Translations under genes and position numbers: made by a program
Part shown: positions 1-9,583 of the stretch, piece after piece
How positions within the stretch are numbered: the stretch's first letter is position 1
How the letters are laid out: the number at the start of each line of letters is the position of its first letter
DNA from: Roseovarius litorisediminis
Lineage (GTDB): Bacteria > Pseudomonadota > Alphaproteobacteria > Rhodobacterales > Rhodobacteraceae
Direction of reading: 5' to 3'
Length of the DNA stretch: 64,000 nt
Assembly: GCF_900172295.1 (NCBI RefSeq)
Contig: NZ_FWFL01000004.1
Span: 1-64,000 of the forward strand
Notes under the pieces: generated by a model
The model's input: only the letters and a program-made list of their open reading frames with translations
Told to the model about the DNA's origin: nothing
Database searches by the model: none

Positions 1-172
1 TTCTCGCCAGGGCTTTTGCGGGTTCCAGTTGTCTTTCTCATCGTCCACTCCTCAGTGGTTACGATGAGCCAAGAACACTCCCTTATCAAATCACCCTATT
101 TGGACCCATAAGCGCTGACGTCAGACACTACATGGCAGCATCGCAAAGGGCTTATGCTTGAACTTGGTGCTG

Positions 173-388
173 TCATCCGTGGTCTGCCAGTCCCACCAGA
201 TCGCCGAAGAAGCGCAGCTTGCCAGCCCGGTGCAACCTCATCAGTCCTTCGAGGAACAGGCGGCAGAACAACCGAGACAGGACCTTGACCGGCAGAAAGA
301 ACCCTGGGCGGCAGCGGATCCAGCGGGCGCCATCCGCTGACAGCCCGCCACCCGGCACGATAACGTGCACATGCGAATGGTGTGTCAT
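173..388 (-). pseudogene. IS91-family transposase remnant
   Basis: The 71-residue frame keeps the Y2-transposase core of IS91-like elements: an HVHVIVPGGGLS block followed by RWIRCRPGFFLPVKVLSRLF and a FFGDLVGLAD segment. In intact elements this lies in the middle of a protein of roughly 350-400 residues. Here the frame is cut right after the FFGDL motif, and the usual sequence before the HVH block is not recognisable. The catalytic tyrosine region and the element ends are missing, so it cannot be active. It marks the boundary of an old insertion next to the accessory stretch that follows. Confidence 0.75.
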
Positions 389-1000
389 CGCCGATGGAAC
401 ATCATGTCCTGTCTGGTGCAGCGGGGTTCACTTGTCGGACCAGCGACATGCGTGAAACCAGGGAAGAGCGGCAGCATCAGCGCCAGGAAACCCAGGCCAA
501 CCAGTTTGCCATCGGACTTCTGGCGCCGTTTCACATGGTGGACCCGCACCTGTCGCGAACCGCGCACCTGCGCGACGGAGAGCCCCTGCGCGACAGCCTC
601 GATCTCAGCCTCAAAGCCTCTGTCCGACGGATGATCGAACGGCGCTCCGAACCGCTTGCCGCCATCTGATCGAAGGATGGGACAGGACGCTACACGATGC
701 GCAATGGCGGGTTTCCCTATGTGAATCTTTTTACCCGAGATCGGCTGCCGCAGACCTCGCAAGCGTTTCGGGCGATCTCAAAGCGCAAACCAGGCTTCAC
801 CGAATTCGCTGAAACTCACTCCATGGCCTGGACTAACGTCCAGGACCTCGAGCTTTTTGAACAGACCCGCGTCGCGACAAACGGCCATGCGATCACTCTG
901 CCTTGGGCCGACGCAGCGGACGACGGCGACGAAAAAAAGCCTGCTCCCGGAGTTGGAACCGCCAAGGTTTCGATGACGCCGAGAGTGCGCAGCCGATGCC
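389..1000. other. Accessory DNA without a recognised gene
   Basis: Several overlapping frames are open here. The longest is on the minus strand at 385-762, with a readable but unfamiliar composition. None has a convincing ribosome binding site or a family I recognise. Position beside the IS91 remnant suggests decayed mobile-element cargo; that is an inference from context. Confidence 0.4.
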
Positions 1001-1193
1001 TTCCCTGTAATCAGATTGGCATTCCCTGTCTTACGCCCGGCGTTCCCTGTTCTTCCCCTGAAGATTCCCTGTTCCTCCAATAACAGGGAATTGCTCCATA
1101 ACCCTTTGAAACTGCGCTGCCAAGCTGAGCCAAAAATCGTAAAACCTTGCTGGGATGGGCCAAAATCGCGAGATTTCTCTGTAAATTCCCTGT
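1001..1193. repeat. Cluster of TTCCCTGT repeats
   Basis: The octamer TTCCCTGT occurs directly at 1001-1008, 1022-1029, 1043-1050, 1065-1072 and 1186-1193, and in inverse orientation at 1083-1090. A near copy, TTCTCTGT, lies at 1174-1181. The first four copies are spaced about 21-22 bases apart, which is two helical turns and a multiple of three. On the minus strand the array therefore reads as a periodic NREF/QGI/TGN-like peptide. A low-complexity frame on that strand (778-1275) comes from the array and is not called as a gene. Confidence 0.6.
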
Positions 1194-1639
1194 TTCCAGG
1201 CAAATTAATGATGAGACCGGTTCGCAAAAGACTGTATCCACCACCACTCAGTCCTCCTAAAATTGCTGTTTCCACGCACTTTTAAATTATTGTTTGTTTT
1301 TCTGTGTGTTGCGGGATGAAAGAACACCAAAGGCCTCACAAATCGCCTCTATTCTGAGCGAGTCCGGGGCGATTGCCGGTGAGGTCTTAGGCCGGAAAAC
1401 GCGAACTCAGTCGTGCGGGAATCCAAGTACCTGACGCTGCTCTGTCCAGTTCACTGGCAGATCAGGAAGGTTACGCAATGTTTTTGCCGCAAGATGTGGT
1501 GGCTGGCGCCAGACGGCTCAAATCTCTTTGTCATCTGCTGCAAAACAAGACCCAGCATTCCGCCGCTGCACCCGGCACTGGTCATTTCCGCGCAACTGGG
1601 TGAAAAAGAGGCGATACCATCAGCCGGGGACTTCTGAAA
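1194..1639. other. Intergenic stretch before the aminopeptidase
   Basis: Short frames only, none with a recognisable product. The last part presumably carries the promoter of the downstream aminopeptidase gene, but I see no clear -35/-10 pair. Confidence 0.4.
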
Positions 1640-3442
1640 ATGTTTCAATCTTTCGACGACACTGCCAGCCCGGATCAGGGGCCGCCCCGCCTGAAACGCC
1701 TGCGCACGGTGATGGCTAATAAGGGGCTGGCTGGATATCTGGTGCCCCGCGCCGATGCCCACCAGGGCGAATATGTTGCTCCCTGTGATGACCGTCTGGC
1801 GTGGCTTACAGGCTTTACCGGCTCGGCCGGGTTTTGTGCTGTGGTGGCCGACAAGGCAGGTGTTTTTGTCGATGGCCGCTACCGGGTGCAGGCTAAGGTG
1901 CAGGTGGACACGCGCCATTTCACCCCTGTCGACTGGCCCGAGATTAAACTGGCGGACTGGTTGAAAGATCACCTGCCGCAGGGCGGCATCGTAGGCTTTG
2001 ATCCGTGGCACTACACCGCTGAACAGATCGAGGTTCTGGAAAAAGCCCTGACCGGAAGCGGGATCACATTGCAGCCCACCGAAAACCTGATTGACCGGAT
2101 CTGGCCCGATCAGCCTGCCCCGCCCCAAGGTGCGATCACGCCCTATCCCGCCGATCTGGCCGGGAACACCCATGACGCCAAACGCACCCGTCTGGCTGCA
2201 TCGCTGAAAGATGCGGGGCACGAATCGGCAGTGATAACCCCCCCCGATTCAATCGCCTGGCTGCTCAATATCCGCGGTCGCGATATCCCCCGAAATCCGG
2301 TCGCTCATGCCTTTGCCATTCTGCACGACAACGGCCACCTGACACTGTTCACGGACCCCGCCAAGGTGGATGATACCCTGCGCGCCCATCTGGGGGATGA
2401 CGTGGTGGTCCGCCCGCCCCATGCCTTTGGCCCTGGCCTGCGCAGCCTGACCGGCCCGGTGCGCCTGGACAAGACATCGGTGCCCTTATGGGTCGTGCAG
2501 CAACTTGACGATGCCGGTGTGGCACATCATTGGGGCGATGACCCCTGTGTGATGCCCAAAGCCTGCAAGACCGACGCCGAGATTGCCGCCACCCGTGCCG
2601 CTCATCTGCGCGACGGGGCGGCGGTCTGCGAATTTCTTGCGTGGTTTGACGATCAGCCCGCTGGCACCATCACCGAAATTGACGTGATCACCAAACTGGA
2701 GGAATGCCGCGCTGCCACCGGCAAGCTGCTGGATATCAGTTTCGACACCATCGCAGGCTCGGGCCCACACGGTGCTCTGGCGCATTACCGGGTGACACAT
2801 AAAACCAACCGCACCCTGCAAGACGGCGACTTGTTGGTACTGGATGGCGGCGGGCAATATCTGGATGGCACTACCGACATCACCCGCACCTTGCCGGTGG
2901 GCACCCCCGGCGCGGATGAGACCGCCGCCTTTACCCGCGTGTTGCAGGGCATGATCGCGATGAGCCGCCTGCGCTTTCCCAAGGGGTTGGCAGGGCGCGA
3001 TCTGGATGTGATCGCGCGCTACCCTTTATGGCTGGCCGATCAGGACTACAACCACGGCACCGGTCACGGGGTGGGTGTGCATCTGTGCGTACACGAAGGC
3101 CCGCAGCGCCTGTCGCGCATCAGCGAGGTGCCCTTTCGCCCAGGCATGATCGTCTCGAACGAGCCGGGCTATTACCGCGAAGGCGCTTTTGGCATCCGCA
3201 TCGAAAATCTGCTGGTGGTGAAAGAAGCCGACAAACTGCCAGGCGGCGATGTCGATGGCAAATTCTGCTTTGAAACCCTGAATTTCGTGCCCATTGACCG
3301 GCGCCTGATCCGGATCGACATGCTAAGTCTTCCTGAACGTGACTGGCTGAACAGCTATCACGCCGCCTGCCGCGACAAAATCGGGCCTCGGCTATCCCAG
3401 CCGGCTCGTCTATGGTTGGCACAAGCAACCGAGCTCCTCTGA
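1640..3442 (+). CDS. pepP: Xaa-Pro aminopeptidase, M24B family (PepP-like)
   Basis: A 600-residue metallopeptidase expected to remove the N-terminal residue from peptides with proline in second position, in the cytoplasm. The architecture is that of the long APP1-type enzymes: two creatinase-like N-terminal domains (about 1-320), then the pita-bread M24 domain. The five metal ligands are in place: D402 ([11 protein letters not shown]), D413 (TTDITRT), H476 (GTGHGVGVH), E508 (SNEPGYY) and E522 (GIRIENL). The length matches the eukaryote-like form of about 600-620 residues rather than the 440-residue E. coli PepP, so the symbol is by function only. No strong Shine-Dalgarno precedes the ATG. A DUF427 gene follows 53 bases downstream on the same strand. 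Confidence 0.93.
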   Translation: MFQSFDDTASPDQGPPRLKRLRTVMANKGLAGYLVPRADAHQGEYVAPCDDRLAWLTGFTGSAGFCAVVADKAGVFVDGRYRVQAKVQVDTRHFTPVDWPEIKLADWLKDHLPQGGIVGFDPWHYTAEQIEVLEKALTGSGITLQPTENLIDRIWPDQPAPPQGAITPYPADLAGNTHDAKRTRLAASLKDAGHESAVITPPDSIAWLLNIRGRDIPRNPVAHAFAILHDNGHLTLFTDPAKVDDTLRAHLGDDVVVRPPHAFGPGLRSLTGPVRLDKTSVPLWVVQQLDDAGVAHHWGDDPCVMPKACKTDAEIAATRAAHLRDGAAVCEFLAWFDDQPAGTITEIDVITKLEECRAATGKLLDISFDTIAGSGPHGALAHYRVTHKTNRTLQDGDLLVLDGGGQYLDGTTDITRTLPVGTPGADETAAFTRVLQGMIAMSRLRFPKGLAGRDLDVIARYPLWLADQDYNHGTGHGVGVHLCVHEGPQRLSRISEVPFRPGMIVSNEPGYYREGAFGIRIENLLVVKEADKLPGGDVDGKFCFETLNFVPIDRRLIRIDMLSLPERDWLNSYHAACRDKIGPRLSQPARLWLAQATELL

Positions 3443-3495
3443 CACATCAGTGTACCAAAACGGGGCCAGACAAAAGACTTCAGGAGAGGGTTAAA

Positions 3496-3837
3496 ATGGG
3501 ACATATCAAGATACGCAAGGCCGAAGGTACGTGGACCGTTCGGGCCGGAGGGGCCGTTCTGGCCGAGACGAAAAACGCACTGGAACTGACCGAAGGCGAT
3601 TATCCGCCGGTGATTTATTTCCCCCGCGAAGATATTGCCATGGCATTTCTGGATGACAGTGATCATAGCACCCACTGCCCGCATAAGGGCGATGCCAGCT
3701 ATTACTCGATCATCACCAAAAGTCAGACCTTGAAAAACGCCGCCTGGAGCTATGAAAACCCGACTCTCGACGCCGTCCGCATCAAGGGCTGTCTGGCTTT
3801 CTACCCCAGCGACACAGTCGCAGTCGAAAGGGTCTGA
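3496..3837 (+). CDS. DUF427 domain-containing protein
   Basis: A 113-residue protein made almost entirely of a DUF427 beta-sandwich, a small soluble domain of unknown biochemical role common in actinobacteria and alphaproteobacteria. Family features visible are the start [15 protein letters not shown], the [11 protein letters not shown] stretch, the [11 protein letters not shown] block and the final AWSYENP segment. The ATG at 3496 is chosen over the upstream in-frame codon at 3412 because the protein homology begins there and AGGAG lies at 3482-3486. It may be cotranscribed with the aminopeptidase. No function is assigned. Confidence 0.88.
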   Translation: MGHIKIRKAEGTWTVRAGGAVLAETKNALELTEGDYPPVIYFPREDIAMAFLDDSDHSTHCPHKGDASYYSIITKSQTLKNAAWSYENPTLDAVRIKGCLAFYPSDTVAVERV

Positions 3838-3930
3838 CTGCAAACCCGGGCGATACAGCAGTGCTGTCAGATGCGCGGCACGGCGCAGGGGCCAGCGGCC
3901 AAGCCATCAAACACCTTTTTATATTGAATT

Positions 3931-4014
3931 TGGTGCGGGTGAAGGGACTCGAACCCCCACGCCATAGGCGCCAGAACCTAAATCTGGTGCGTCTACCAAT
4001 TCCGCCACACCCGC
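3931..4014 (-). tRNA. tRNA-Leu (anticodon TAG)
   Basis: On the minus strand the sequence folds as a type II cloverleaf. The acceptor arm is GCGGGTG pairing with CACCCGC. The D-arm contains GAATTGGTAGACGC. The anticodon stem CCAGA/TCTGG encloses the loop TTTAGGT, giving anticodon TAG. A variable arm follows, then the T-arm GGGGGTTCGAGTCCC. The CCA end is encoded (TGG on the plus strand at 3931-3933). It reads CUN leucine codons. Confidence 0.95.
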
Positions 4015-4190
4015 AATTTCAGCCACATGTTTCATGCCGCTGGCGCGGTCTCTAGCAAAGCCTGCCACCGGATGCGAGCGGAAAATGCGCAGCCCCCCAC
4101 GGTGTATCGGGCAAGGAAAGGGCACAGCAGCAACCAAATCTTGCCATATTCCGGTGGATACATCGGAATAGCCACAAAGCGAGATACGCC

Positions 4191-4694
4191 ATGAAACCGA
4201 AAACGGTCGGGCGGGACAACGGCAAACCCGCCGCTCAGTCCCCAAAAGAAATCAACGGCCTGATGGCTGACAGCATTGTCATGACCATGCAGGGCGAAAA
4301 ACAGGTTCAGGATATATGTCCCGGTGAGCGCATCATAACCCGCGACAGCGGCATGGCGGTTGTCAAATCGGTGCGGTCTCATACCGCTCACATGCGATCG
4401 GTACATATCAAGGCCGGCTCACTGGGCCATACACGCCCGGAGCGTGATGTCACCCTGTCCGCCGGCCAGAACATCCTGATCCGCGACTGGCGCGCGCAGG
4501 CACTCTTTGGGGTTTCCAGGGCGCTGGTTCCCGCCTCTCGCCTGGTGGACGGCGAATTTGTCACCTTTGGTGACACCATTACCACCACGCTGTATGAATT
4601 ATCCTTCGACCGCCCGCATGTTCTTTATGTCGACGGGCTCGAGGTCGCCAGTAACGCGTCCGAAACGGCAATAGCCAAACCCAAAGCTGCCTGA
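4191..4694 (+). CDS. Hint-domain-like protein, apparently catalytically degenerate
   Basis: A 167-residue protein whose residues about 27-150 follow the Hint (hedgehog/intein) fold pattern widespread in Rhodobacteraceae: QVQDICPGERIITRDSG, then VHIKAGSLG, RDWRAQALFGVSRALVPA and RLVDGEFV. In active family members the fold opens with a cysteine and has a conserved SPxHRxL block. Here the opening is MADSIVMT, without cysteine, and the block reads TLSAGQNILI, without the histidine. It is therefore probably a non-cleaving relative. There is no signal peptide and no attached domain. The ATG at 4191 is the first available in frame; one at 4263 (MADS) is possible. A terminator follows directly. Confidence 0.7.
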   Translation: MKPKTVGRDNGKPAAQSPKEINGLMADSIVMTMQGEKQVQDICPGERIITRDSGMAVVKSVRSHTAHMRSVHIKAGSLGHTRPERDVTLSAGQNILIRDWRAQALFGVSRALVPASRLVDGEFVTFGDTITTTLYELSFDRPHVLYVDGLEVASNASETAIAKPKAA

Positions 4695-4716
4695 AGGTTA
4701 CCCTCCAGGGCAATGG

Positions 4717-4755
4717 AAAACCCCCGGATTTCTGCGGTCCGAGGGTTTTTCTTTT
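4717..4755 (+). terminator. Rho-independent terminator after the Hint-like gene
   Basis: A hairpin with arms AAAACCCCCGGA and TCCGAGGGTTTTT (one mismatch) encloses the loop TTTCTGCGG and ends in a T-rich tract at 4746-4755. It starts 22 bases after the stop codon. Confidence 0.75.
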
Positions 4756-4848
4756 ACGGGCATGCCCCGACCGCAGGCTGCTATAAGCCGCACCCGAAAA
4801 TTCGCAGAATTTTCGCGCTCTGCGCGTCGCCCCTCCCCTTCAGAACCG

Positions 4849-6420
4849 CTACAGGCCCAGATCCCGGAACACCTTTGGCAATTCCTCGGGCAGGTCCTCG
4901 GCAATCAAACCGGGGCCAAAACTGCGGGCACATTCCACATGCAGCCACGCCCCCGTCTCGGCGGCCTGCATCGGCTGGAATCCCCGCGCCAACAGCCCGG
5001 TGATGAAACCCGCCAGCACGTCGCCCGACCCCGCTGTCGCCAACCATGGCGCGGCACGCTCGTAGTGAGCCGAGTTGATGCTGCACTGCCCGTCCGGTGC
5101 TGCAATTACCGTATCGGGTCCTTTGAACAGCACTACGCACCCGGCCCGTTTCGCCGCCTCACGCGTCGCATCCACTTTGGAATAAGCAGGCCCTTTGATG
5201 GCGGGTGCGTTCAGCTTTTCGGCAATATCCGGGAACATCCGCGCGAACTCACCCGCATGGGGTGTCAGCACGCATTTTTCATGCAACTTGCCAAACAGTG
5301 CATCTGCCTCGTCGAAAAACAGGATCGACAGCGCATCAGCATCCAGAACCGTCGGGCGCTTTGCCTCCAACGCCGCACCGATCAACGCCTTTTCACGCTC
5401 ACCCGATCCAAACCCCGGCCCCAGACACTGCGCCTTGATCCGCTGATCCTCCAACACCGCCGTCAGCGCCTCGTCATCCTCAACCCACCTCAACATCACT
5501 GCCGTGATTTGCGCCGCCACCTCCAGCTGTGCCGACCCCGGCACGCCAAGCGTCACCACCCCTGCCCCAATCCTGAGCGCGCCCCGCGCCGCCAAACGCG
5601 CCGCGCCGGTTTTGCCTGCACCGCCCGAGAGGATCAGGGCGTGCCCATGCGAATACTTGTGTTCGCTCATCCATTTGGGTCGCAGCGGTTTTGGACCTTC
5701 CAGCAACTGCACGATGTCTTTGCAATACTCGTGTTGCAGACCGATATCCTTGACAACGACGGTTCCACTCAACCCCGGGCCACCACCGTAGTGCGCCTCT
5801 CTGATCAAGTAGTGCCCAACCTTTGCAGTATGGAATGTGACCGTCAGATCAGCGGGAAACGCTCCTAAATTTGCACCAGAATCCGTACACAAACCACTGG
5901 GAGCATCAATGGCAACATATTTGGGGCGGGTTGCGGTATCGTAATGCGTCACAGTGGGCACAAAACCGCGCCACGTCCGCAGGGTGTCATCTGGCATCGG
6001 ACGCGTCAGACCAGTGCCAAAAAGTGCATCAATCACCAGGCCATTGGTTCTTTCGTCCAGAATATCCTCTATCGCGCTGTCATTCCATTCAGCAACTTCC
6101 CCGATCTCCAACCACCGCTCACAATTCACCTTCGCATCGGGTGGTAGTTTCCCGGGATCGCCATAGAGAAACACCTCCACCTCCCAGCCCCATTCCTTCA
6201 GCAATCGCGCCACCACAAACCCGTCGCCGCCATTGTTGCCCGGCCCGCATAGCACGACCGCGCGATGCGACGTCGCGGCCAGTTCCGGCCATTCCTCGAA
6301 TACCGCCTCAACCACGCCGCGCCCGGCGCGTTCCATCAGCTCCAGCCCGGTCACCTCACCCGACTCAATTGCGGCGGTTTCTATGGCCCGCATCTGCGCG
6401 GCAGTCAGTAATTCAGTCAT
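4849..6420 (-). CDS. nnr: Bifunctional NAD(P)H-hydrate epimerase / ADP-dependent dehydratase
   Basis: This 523-residue enzyme repairs hydrated NADH and NADPH. The N-terminal YjeF_N domain (about 1-215) epimerises the R and S hydrates, and shows the LCGPGNNGGDGFVVARLL core. The C-terminal carbohydrate-kinase-like domain (about 225-520) dehydrates the S form using ADP, and shows CVLTPHAGEFARM, VLFKGPDTVIAAP and the GSGDVLAGFITGLLARG nucleotide-binding motif. The length is typical of the fused form. It is transcribed divergently from glnB, with 172 bases between the starts, and downstream it faces the Hint-like gene and its terminator. Confidence 0.95.
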   Translation of the reverse strand: MTELLTAAQMRAIETAAIESGEVTGLELMERAGRGVVEAVFEEWPELAATSHRAVVLCGPGNNGGDGFVVARLLKEWGWEVEVFLYGDPGKLPPDAKVNCERWLEIGEVAEWNDSAIEDILDERTNGLVIDALFGTGLTRPMPDDTLRTWRGFVPTVTHYDTATRPKYVAIDAPSGLCTDSGANLGAFPADLTVTFHTAKVGHYLIREAHYGGGPGLSGTVVVKDIGLQHEYCKDIVQLLEGPKPLRPKWMSEHKYSHGHALILSGGAGKTGAARLAARGALRIGAGVVTLGVPGSAQLEVAAQITAVMLRWVEDDEALTAVLEDQRIKAQCLGPGFGSGEREKALIGAALEAKRPTVLDADALSILFFDEADALFGKLHEKCVLTPHAGEFARMFPDIAEKLNAPAIKGPAYSKVDATREAAKRAGCVVLFKGPDTVIAAPDGQCSINSAHYERAAPWLATAGSGDVLAGFITGLLARGFQPMQAAETGAWLHVECARSFGPGLIAEDLPEELPKVFRDLGL

Positions 6421-6474
6421 ATATCCCTCACCGGCGATTCAATTTCGCTTATATCGCGTGCAATCTGCCTATTT

Positions 6475-6490
6475 TTTGTGCACACACAAA
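6475..6490. promoter_or_regulatory. Inverted repeat in the nnr-glnB intergenic region
   Basis: TTTGTG-CACA-CACAAA is a perfect 6-bp inverted repeat with a four-base spacer, about 100 bases before the glnB start. Position between divergent genes fits an operator. It does not match the NtrC consensus closely, so the regulator is unknown. Confidence 0.3.
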
Positions 6491-6547
6491 TCCTGCCTCC
6501 CGCTCACGCGCGTTGATCAACCCTAACCGATTGAGCGCGCCAATTAG

Positions 6548-6931
<384 letters not shown>

Positions 6932-6984
6932 TATCAAACCCAATCCCAAAACAACATTTCCCAAGCTAAAGAAGGACCAGGAGA

Positions 6985-8391
6985 ATGAGCAAAGACGCAA
7001 TTCTCAAGCAGATCAAAGATGAAGATATCGAATATGTCGATATCCGCTTCACCGACCCGCGCGGCAAACTGCAGCACGTGACCGTGGTTTCCGATCTGGT
7101 TGACGAGGACTTCCTTGAAGAAGGTTTCATGTTCGACGGTTCGTCGATCGCCGGCTGGAAGTCGATCGAAGCTTCCGACATGAAGCTGATGCTGGACATC
7201 GACAGCGCTTATGTCGACCCGTTCTATGCCGAGAAAACCCTCTGCGTCCATTGTTCGGTGGTTGAACCCGACACGGGCGAGGCCTATGGACGCGACCCGC
7301 GCGGCACCGCGCAGAAAGCCGAATCCTACCTTAAGGCCAGCGGCATTGGCGATGTGGCCTACATGGGCCCCGAGGCCGAATTCTTCCTGTTCGACGATGT
7401 TCGGTTTTCGAATTCTATCAACAAGGTATCCTACGAAGTTGATGCAATCGACGCCTCGTGGAACACCGACACCGAATTCGAAATGGGCAACATGGGTCAC
7501 CGCCCGGGCCTGAAGGGTGGTTATTTCCCGGTTAACCCGACCGACGATGCCCAGGACATCCGTTCGGAAATGCTCAGCACGATGAAACGTCTTGGCATGA
7601 AAGTTGACAAGCACCACCACGAAGTGGCGTCCTGTCAGCACGAACTGGGCCTGATTTTCGGTACTCTTACGCATCAGGCGGATGAGCTGCAGAAATACAA
7701 ATATGTGATCCACAACGTGGCACAGGCTTACGGAAAATCCGCTACTTTCATGCCCAAGCCGATTTACGGTGATAACGGCAGCGGCATGCATGTGAACATG
7801 TCGATCTGGAAAGATGGCAAGCCGCTTTTTGCGGGCGACAAATACGCTGATTTGTCTCAGGAGGCGCTGTATTTCATCGGTGGCATCCTGAAGCACGCCA
7901 AAACGCTGAACGCTTTCACCAACCCGGGCACCAACAGCTACAAGCGTCTGATCCCCGGTTTTGAGGCCCCCGTTCTGCGCGCCTATTCGGCCCGCAACCG
8001 CTCGGGCTGCGTGCGTATCCCATGGACCGAAAGCCCCAAAGCCAAACGCGTTGAGGCCCGTTTCCCCGACCCAAGCGCAAACCCCTACCTGTGCTTTGCA
8101 GCGCTTCTGATGGCCGGCCTTGACGGCATCAAGAACAAGATCGATCCGGGCGAAGCAATGGACAAGAACCTTTATGATCTTCCTGCGGAAGAGCTTGAAG
8201 GCATCCCCACTGTCTGTGGCTCGTTGCGCGAAGCACTGGATGCTCTGGCCGCTGATCACGCCTTCCTGCTGGCCGGTGACGTTTTCACCAAAGACCAGAT
8301 CGACGGCTATATCGCGCTGAAGATGGAAGAGGTGCACCTGTACGAACACACACCGCACCCGGTTGAATTCGGAATGTATTACAGCTGCTAA
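6985..8391 (+). CDS. glnA: Glutamine synthetase, type I
   Basis: A dodecameric cytoplasmic enzyme making glutamine from glutamate, ammonium and ATP, the main entry of ammonium into metabolism. The 468 residues show the N-terminal beta-grasp domain with [14 protein letters not shown], the metal and glutamate site region [10 protein letters not shown], the ATP-binding stretch [16 protein letters not shown] and the adenylylation site Y397 (NLYDLPAEE). It is thus the GSI-beta type regulated by GlnE. It is cotranscribed with glnB, and a strong terminator follows. Confidence 0.98.
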   Translation: MSKDAILKQIKDEDIEYVDIRFTDPRGKLQHVTVVSDLVDEDFLEEGFMFDGSSIAGWKSIEASDMKLMLDIDSAYVDPFYAEKTLCVHCSVVEPDTGEAYGRDPRGTAQKAESYLKASGIGDVAYMGPEAEFFLFDDVRFSNSINKVSYEVDAIDASWNTDTEFEMGNMGHRPGLKGGYFPVNPTDDAQDIRSEMLSTMKRLGMKVDKHHHEVASCQHELGLIFGTLTHQADELQKYKYVIHNVAQAYGKSATFMPKPIYGDNGSGMHVNMSIWKDGKPLFAGDKYADLSQEALYFIGGILKHAKTLNAFTNPGTNSYKRLIPGFEAPVLRAYSARNRSGCVRIPWTESPKAKRVEARFPDPSANPYLCFAALLMAGLDGIKNKIDPGEAMDKNLYDLPAEELEGIPTVCGSLREALDALAADHAFLLAGDVFTKDQIDGYIALKMEEVHLYEHTPHPVEFGMYYSC

Positions 8392-8437
8392 GGGTATAAC
8401 AGACCCCGACCTGCCCTGTTTTAAACATGAACAGTTT

Positions 8438-8467
8438 GGGCGCCCCCTGCCGGGGCGCCCATTTTTG
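8438..8467 (+). terminator. Rho-independent terminator of glnBA
   Basis: A GC-rich hairpin GGGCGCCCC-CTGC-CGGGGCGCCC at 8438-8460 is followed by ATTTTTGTT. It sits 46 bases after the glnA stop. Confidence 0.9.
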
Positions 8468-8613
8468 TTGATCATTCCTGTTGTTTCGCAATTCGAACCA
8501 AAAAGGTGAAAAATCAAAGATTGCCTCAATGTATCCGTATTTGAAACAAACTGATCACAATTTCTGCATCCATCACTGGTCTTGTATGAAAACCATTGGC
8601 ACTGAGAATTTTT

Positions 8614-9477
8614 ATGGCGACGGGGAAAAACTGGGTAAGCGCCGGGCTTGTCTTTCTGGGCGCACGCGACATTGACATCGTCAAGGTCAACAACCGCGTT
8701 TGCAATACCTTCGAGGGGCTCGACCAGATTGTGACCAGCGTTCGGGTGCTGTCGGATGACAGTTCCCTTATCACGTCCGCGCATTATCAGATCTGGATCA
8801 GCACGCAAGAGGACCATCCGGTAAACCCGCTCGGTGCGCCACCGGCGCTTTTCCTGTCGGTGCGCATCGCCCCGGGCAAGGCTGTGCCCGACGATGGCGT
8901 ACCCACACTGGATTCCATTATGGCCCATGTTCTCAAAACACTGCACAGGACCCTTTCAGCTGACTTTATCCAATGGATCGAAAAAGACGCTGTTCTCTCA
9001 AGTGCCGATTTTGTCGTCGCCACATCCCAACCCCAGCCGCCGTTTCCCTCCCACTGCGCTCAGGCAGAATGCGGCGCGCCGATTCAACAGCATGACCTGC
9101 CTGCCATAGAAGAAACCAATGACATCTTGCAAAATCGGCTGTCCCAGCGCGAGGTGCTGGATGTCGAAGGTGACCTTCACGGCGAATTGCGATCGATCTT
9201 TCTGGACGACCCCGACGCGATAGGCGTACTGCCCGCCCCCGGGGATGACATCCGCGAAAAAACAGCGCCCCTGCGCCTGTCCGCCTGGATGCTGTCCTTT
9301 ACGGTCGCGCTGTTTTGCCTGCCGGTGGGCGCCGCGCTGATTGTCTTCAACCTGCTTAGGGGGGAAAACCTGCGTCTGTGCTCACAGGCCGCCGCGCTGA
9401 CTGGCACCTTCATCACCTTGCAAATCCACGGCAGCACGGCACAGGCGATGGAAATGGTCCAGGGGATATTTGGTTAA
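8614..9477 (+). CDS. Unrecognised protein with a C-terminal membrane segment (paralogue A)
   Basis: The 287-residue product has no family I can name. Residues about 1-125 look like a soluble alpha/beta domain. A polar linker rich in Pro, Gln and Asp follows (about 130-210). A strongly hydrophobic stretch comes near the C-terminus (SAWMLSFTVALFCLPVGAAL and the following IVFNLL), then a second weaker one. The ATG at 8614 is preferred; a TTG at 8596 is also in frame, and neither has a clear Shine-Dalgarno. Layout and several segments resemble the gene at 10527-11261, on the other side of a lytic transglycosylase gene, which suggests a distant duplicate pair. Confidence 0.7.
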   Translation: MATGKNWVSAGLVFLGARDIDIVKVNNRVCNTFEGLDQIVTSVRVLSDDSSLITSAHYQIWISTQEDHPVNPLGAPPALFLSVRIAPGKAVPDDGVPTLDSIMAHVLKTLHRTLSADFIQWIEKDAVLSSADFVVATSQPQPPFPSHCAQAECGAPIQQHDLPAIEETNDILQNRLSQREVLDVEGDLHGELRSIFLDDPDAIGVLPAPGDDIREKTAPLRLSAWMLSFTVALFCLPVGAALIVFNLLRGENLRLCSQAAALTGTFITLQIHGSTAQAMEMVQGIFG

Positions 9478-9583
9478 CTTTTGGCACGTACCGCACAGGT
9501 TAAACTTCGCTCACCTCAGAATTGTCTTTGTCGATGATTTTCACTCGGTTATTCTCGCTCTGTATATTTTGAAGGAGTGTGTG

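Noticed and set aside
778..1275. A 165-codon minus-strand frame with NREF/TGN repeats
   Set aside because: The repeat character comes from the TTCCCTGT array; there is no start signal or known family, so it is reported as a repeat.
1451..2221. A 256-codon open frame on the minus strand at the start of the aminopeptidase gene
   Set aside because: The plus-strand aminopeptidase has all catalytic residues and explains the region.
4762..5868. A 368-codon open frame on the plus strand
   Set aside because: It is antisense to the NAD(P)H-hydrate repair gene; Arg/Pro/His-rich, without domains.
6934..8946. A 670-codon open frame on the minus strand
   Set aside because: It lies opposite glnA, whose motifs and length are complete. 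Its composition is that of a reverse shadow of a GC-rich gene, with no family features.
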